DNA of 22,146 nucleotides from an uncultured Bacilli bacterium (GTDB lineage Bacteria > Bacillota_I > Bacilli_A > RF39 > UBA660), in the NCBI GenBank assembly GCA_934183185.1, contig CAKPSO010000022.1, positions 1-22,146 of the forward strand, read 5' to 3'. The notes under the pieces were generated by a model that did not search any database, was not told where the DNA came from, and saw nothing but the letters and a program-made list of their open reading frames with translations. The position numbers were made by a program, and so were the translations under genes. Below are positions 21,976 through 22,146 of the stretch, one piece after another. Numbering within the stretch: the first letter of the stretch is position 1; the number at the start of each line of letters is the position of its first letter.

Positions 21976-22146
21976 CTAGTGATTAGAAAGTTCTCTGATT
22001 TTTTCAATAGATAATCCCGTTGCTTCAGAAATATTTTCTACTGATAGATTTTGTTTTAGAAGATTGATAGCTATTTCTTTACGTTCTTCTTCACGTCCTT
22101 CTTCACGTCCTTCTCTTAATCCAGCAGCTCTAGCTCTTTTCTTTTC
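21976..22146 (-). CDS. C-terminal tail of an Rpn-type PD-(D/E)XK nuclease/transposase
   Basis: 56 residues are visible and the gene continues beyond the right edge. The tail reads AGLREGREEGREEERKE, then IAINLLKQNLSVENISEATG and LSIEKIRELSNH. A charged GREE repeat (a 12-base DNA repeat) followed by a small helical LSxExIxxxTGLSxExIxxL motif is the characteristic C-terminus of Rpn/PD-(D/E)XK recombination-promoting nucleases, which are frequent in gut Firmicutes. The catalytic domain lies outside the window, so activity cannot be judged. It has its own terminator and is separate from the polysaccharide operon. Confidence 0.8.
   Translation of the reverse strand, partial: EKKRARAAGLREGREEGREEERKEIAINLLKQNLSVENISEATGLSIEKIRELSNH

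Noticed and set aside
1..22146. CRISPR arrays, tRNA or rRNA genes
   Set aside because: I saw no regularly spaced repeats, no tRNA cloverleaf with T-arm signature and no rRNA-like sequence. The three 11-bp repeats at 9100 are contiguous, not spaced.

Overview
The window is very AT-rich, low-GC Firmicute-type DNA (Bacillota). It has strong AGGAGG-type ribosome binding sites, TTGACA/TATAAT promoters and stem-loop plus U-tract terminators. Tryptophan is encoded by TGG, and no long gene contains an in-frame TGA, so the standard bacterial code applies. A full-length pyruvate:ferredoxin oxidoreductase points to an anaerobe. The overall style suggests a gut-type Bacilli/Erysipelotrichia or RF39-like lineage, but that placement is inference, because no rRNA or other marker gene is present.

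Left part (1-9050) is a degraded mobile-element zone. A leftward operon (XRE repressor, Sel1-repeat protein, GNAT acetyltransferase) is divergent from a rightward promoter with direct-repeat operators. That promoter drives a chimeric gene: about 53 residues of a winged-helix replication-type protein joined in frame to the catalytic half of a tyrosine recombinase. Immediately downstream lies an attP-like region (9-bp direct repeats on both sides of a TTCAGGGGG core), then a TnpV gene and a small partner gene. The opposite end of the zone (8310-8950) holds the C-terminal remnant of a winged-helix protein and the N-terminal half of a second integrase. This half stops at the terminator of a roughly 97-nt structured small RNA that carries the same TTCAGGGGG core. 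The simplest reading is repeated integration at the 3' end of this small RNA gene, followed by deletions.

Between the two att-like sites is a leftward cargo cluster (3904-8288): an HD-domain phosphohydrolase, an unknown basic-tailed protein, a HAD nucleotidase fused to a nucleoside hydrolase, a nucleoside 2-deoxyribosyltransferase-like gene broken by one in-frame UGA, and an unknown helical protein. Together these activities would take nucleotides to nucleosides to free bases. This is the best candidate in the window for an undescribed system: nucleotide scavenging, or a nucleotide-depletion defence.

Right part (9050-22146) looks like core chromosome, with every protein gene on the minus strand. 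It holds recG, a second candidate structured RNA between recG and nifJ, nifJ itself, and a membrane-anchored phosphodiester glycosidase with a small anchored partner. These are followed by a YfiH/laccase-domain protein, a membrane GT2 glycosyltransferase, and a surface-polysaccharide operon (GT4, PssD, a DUF1835-type protein, PssE). The window ends in the tail of an Rpn-type PD-(D/E)XK nuclease.
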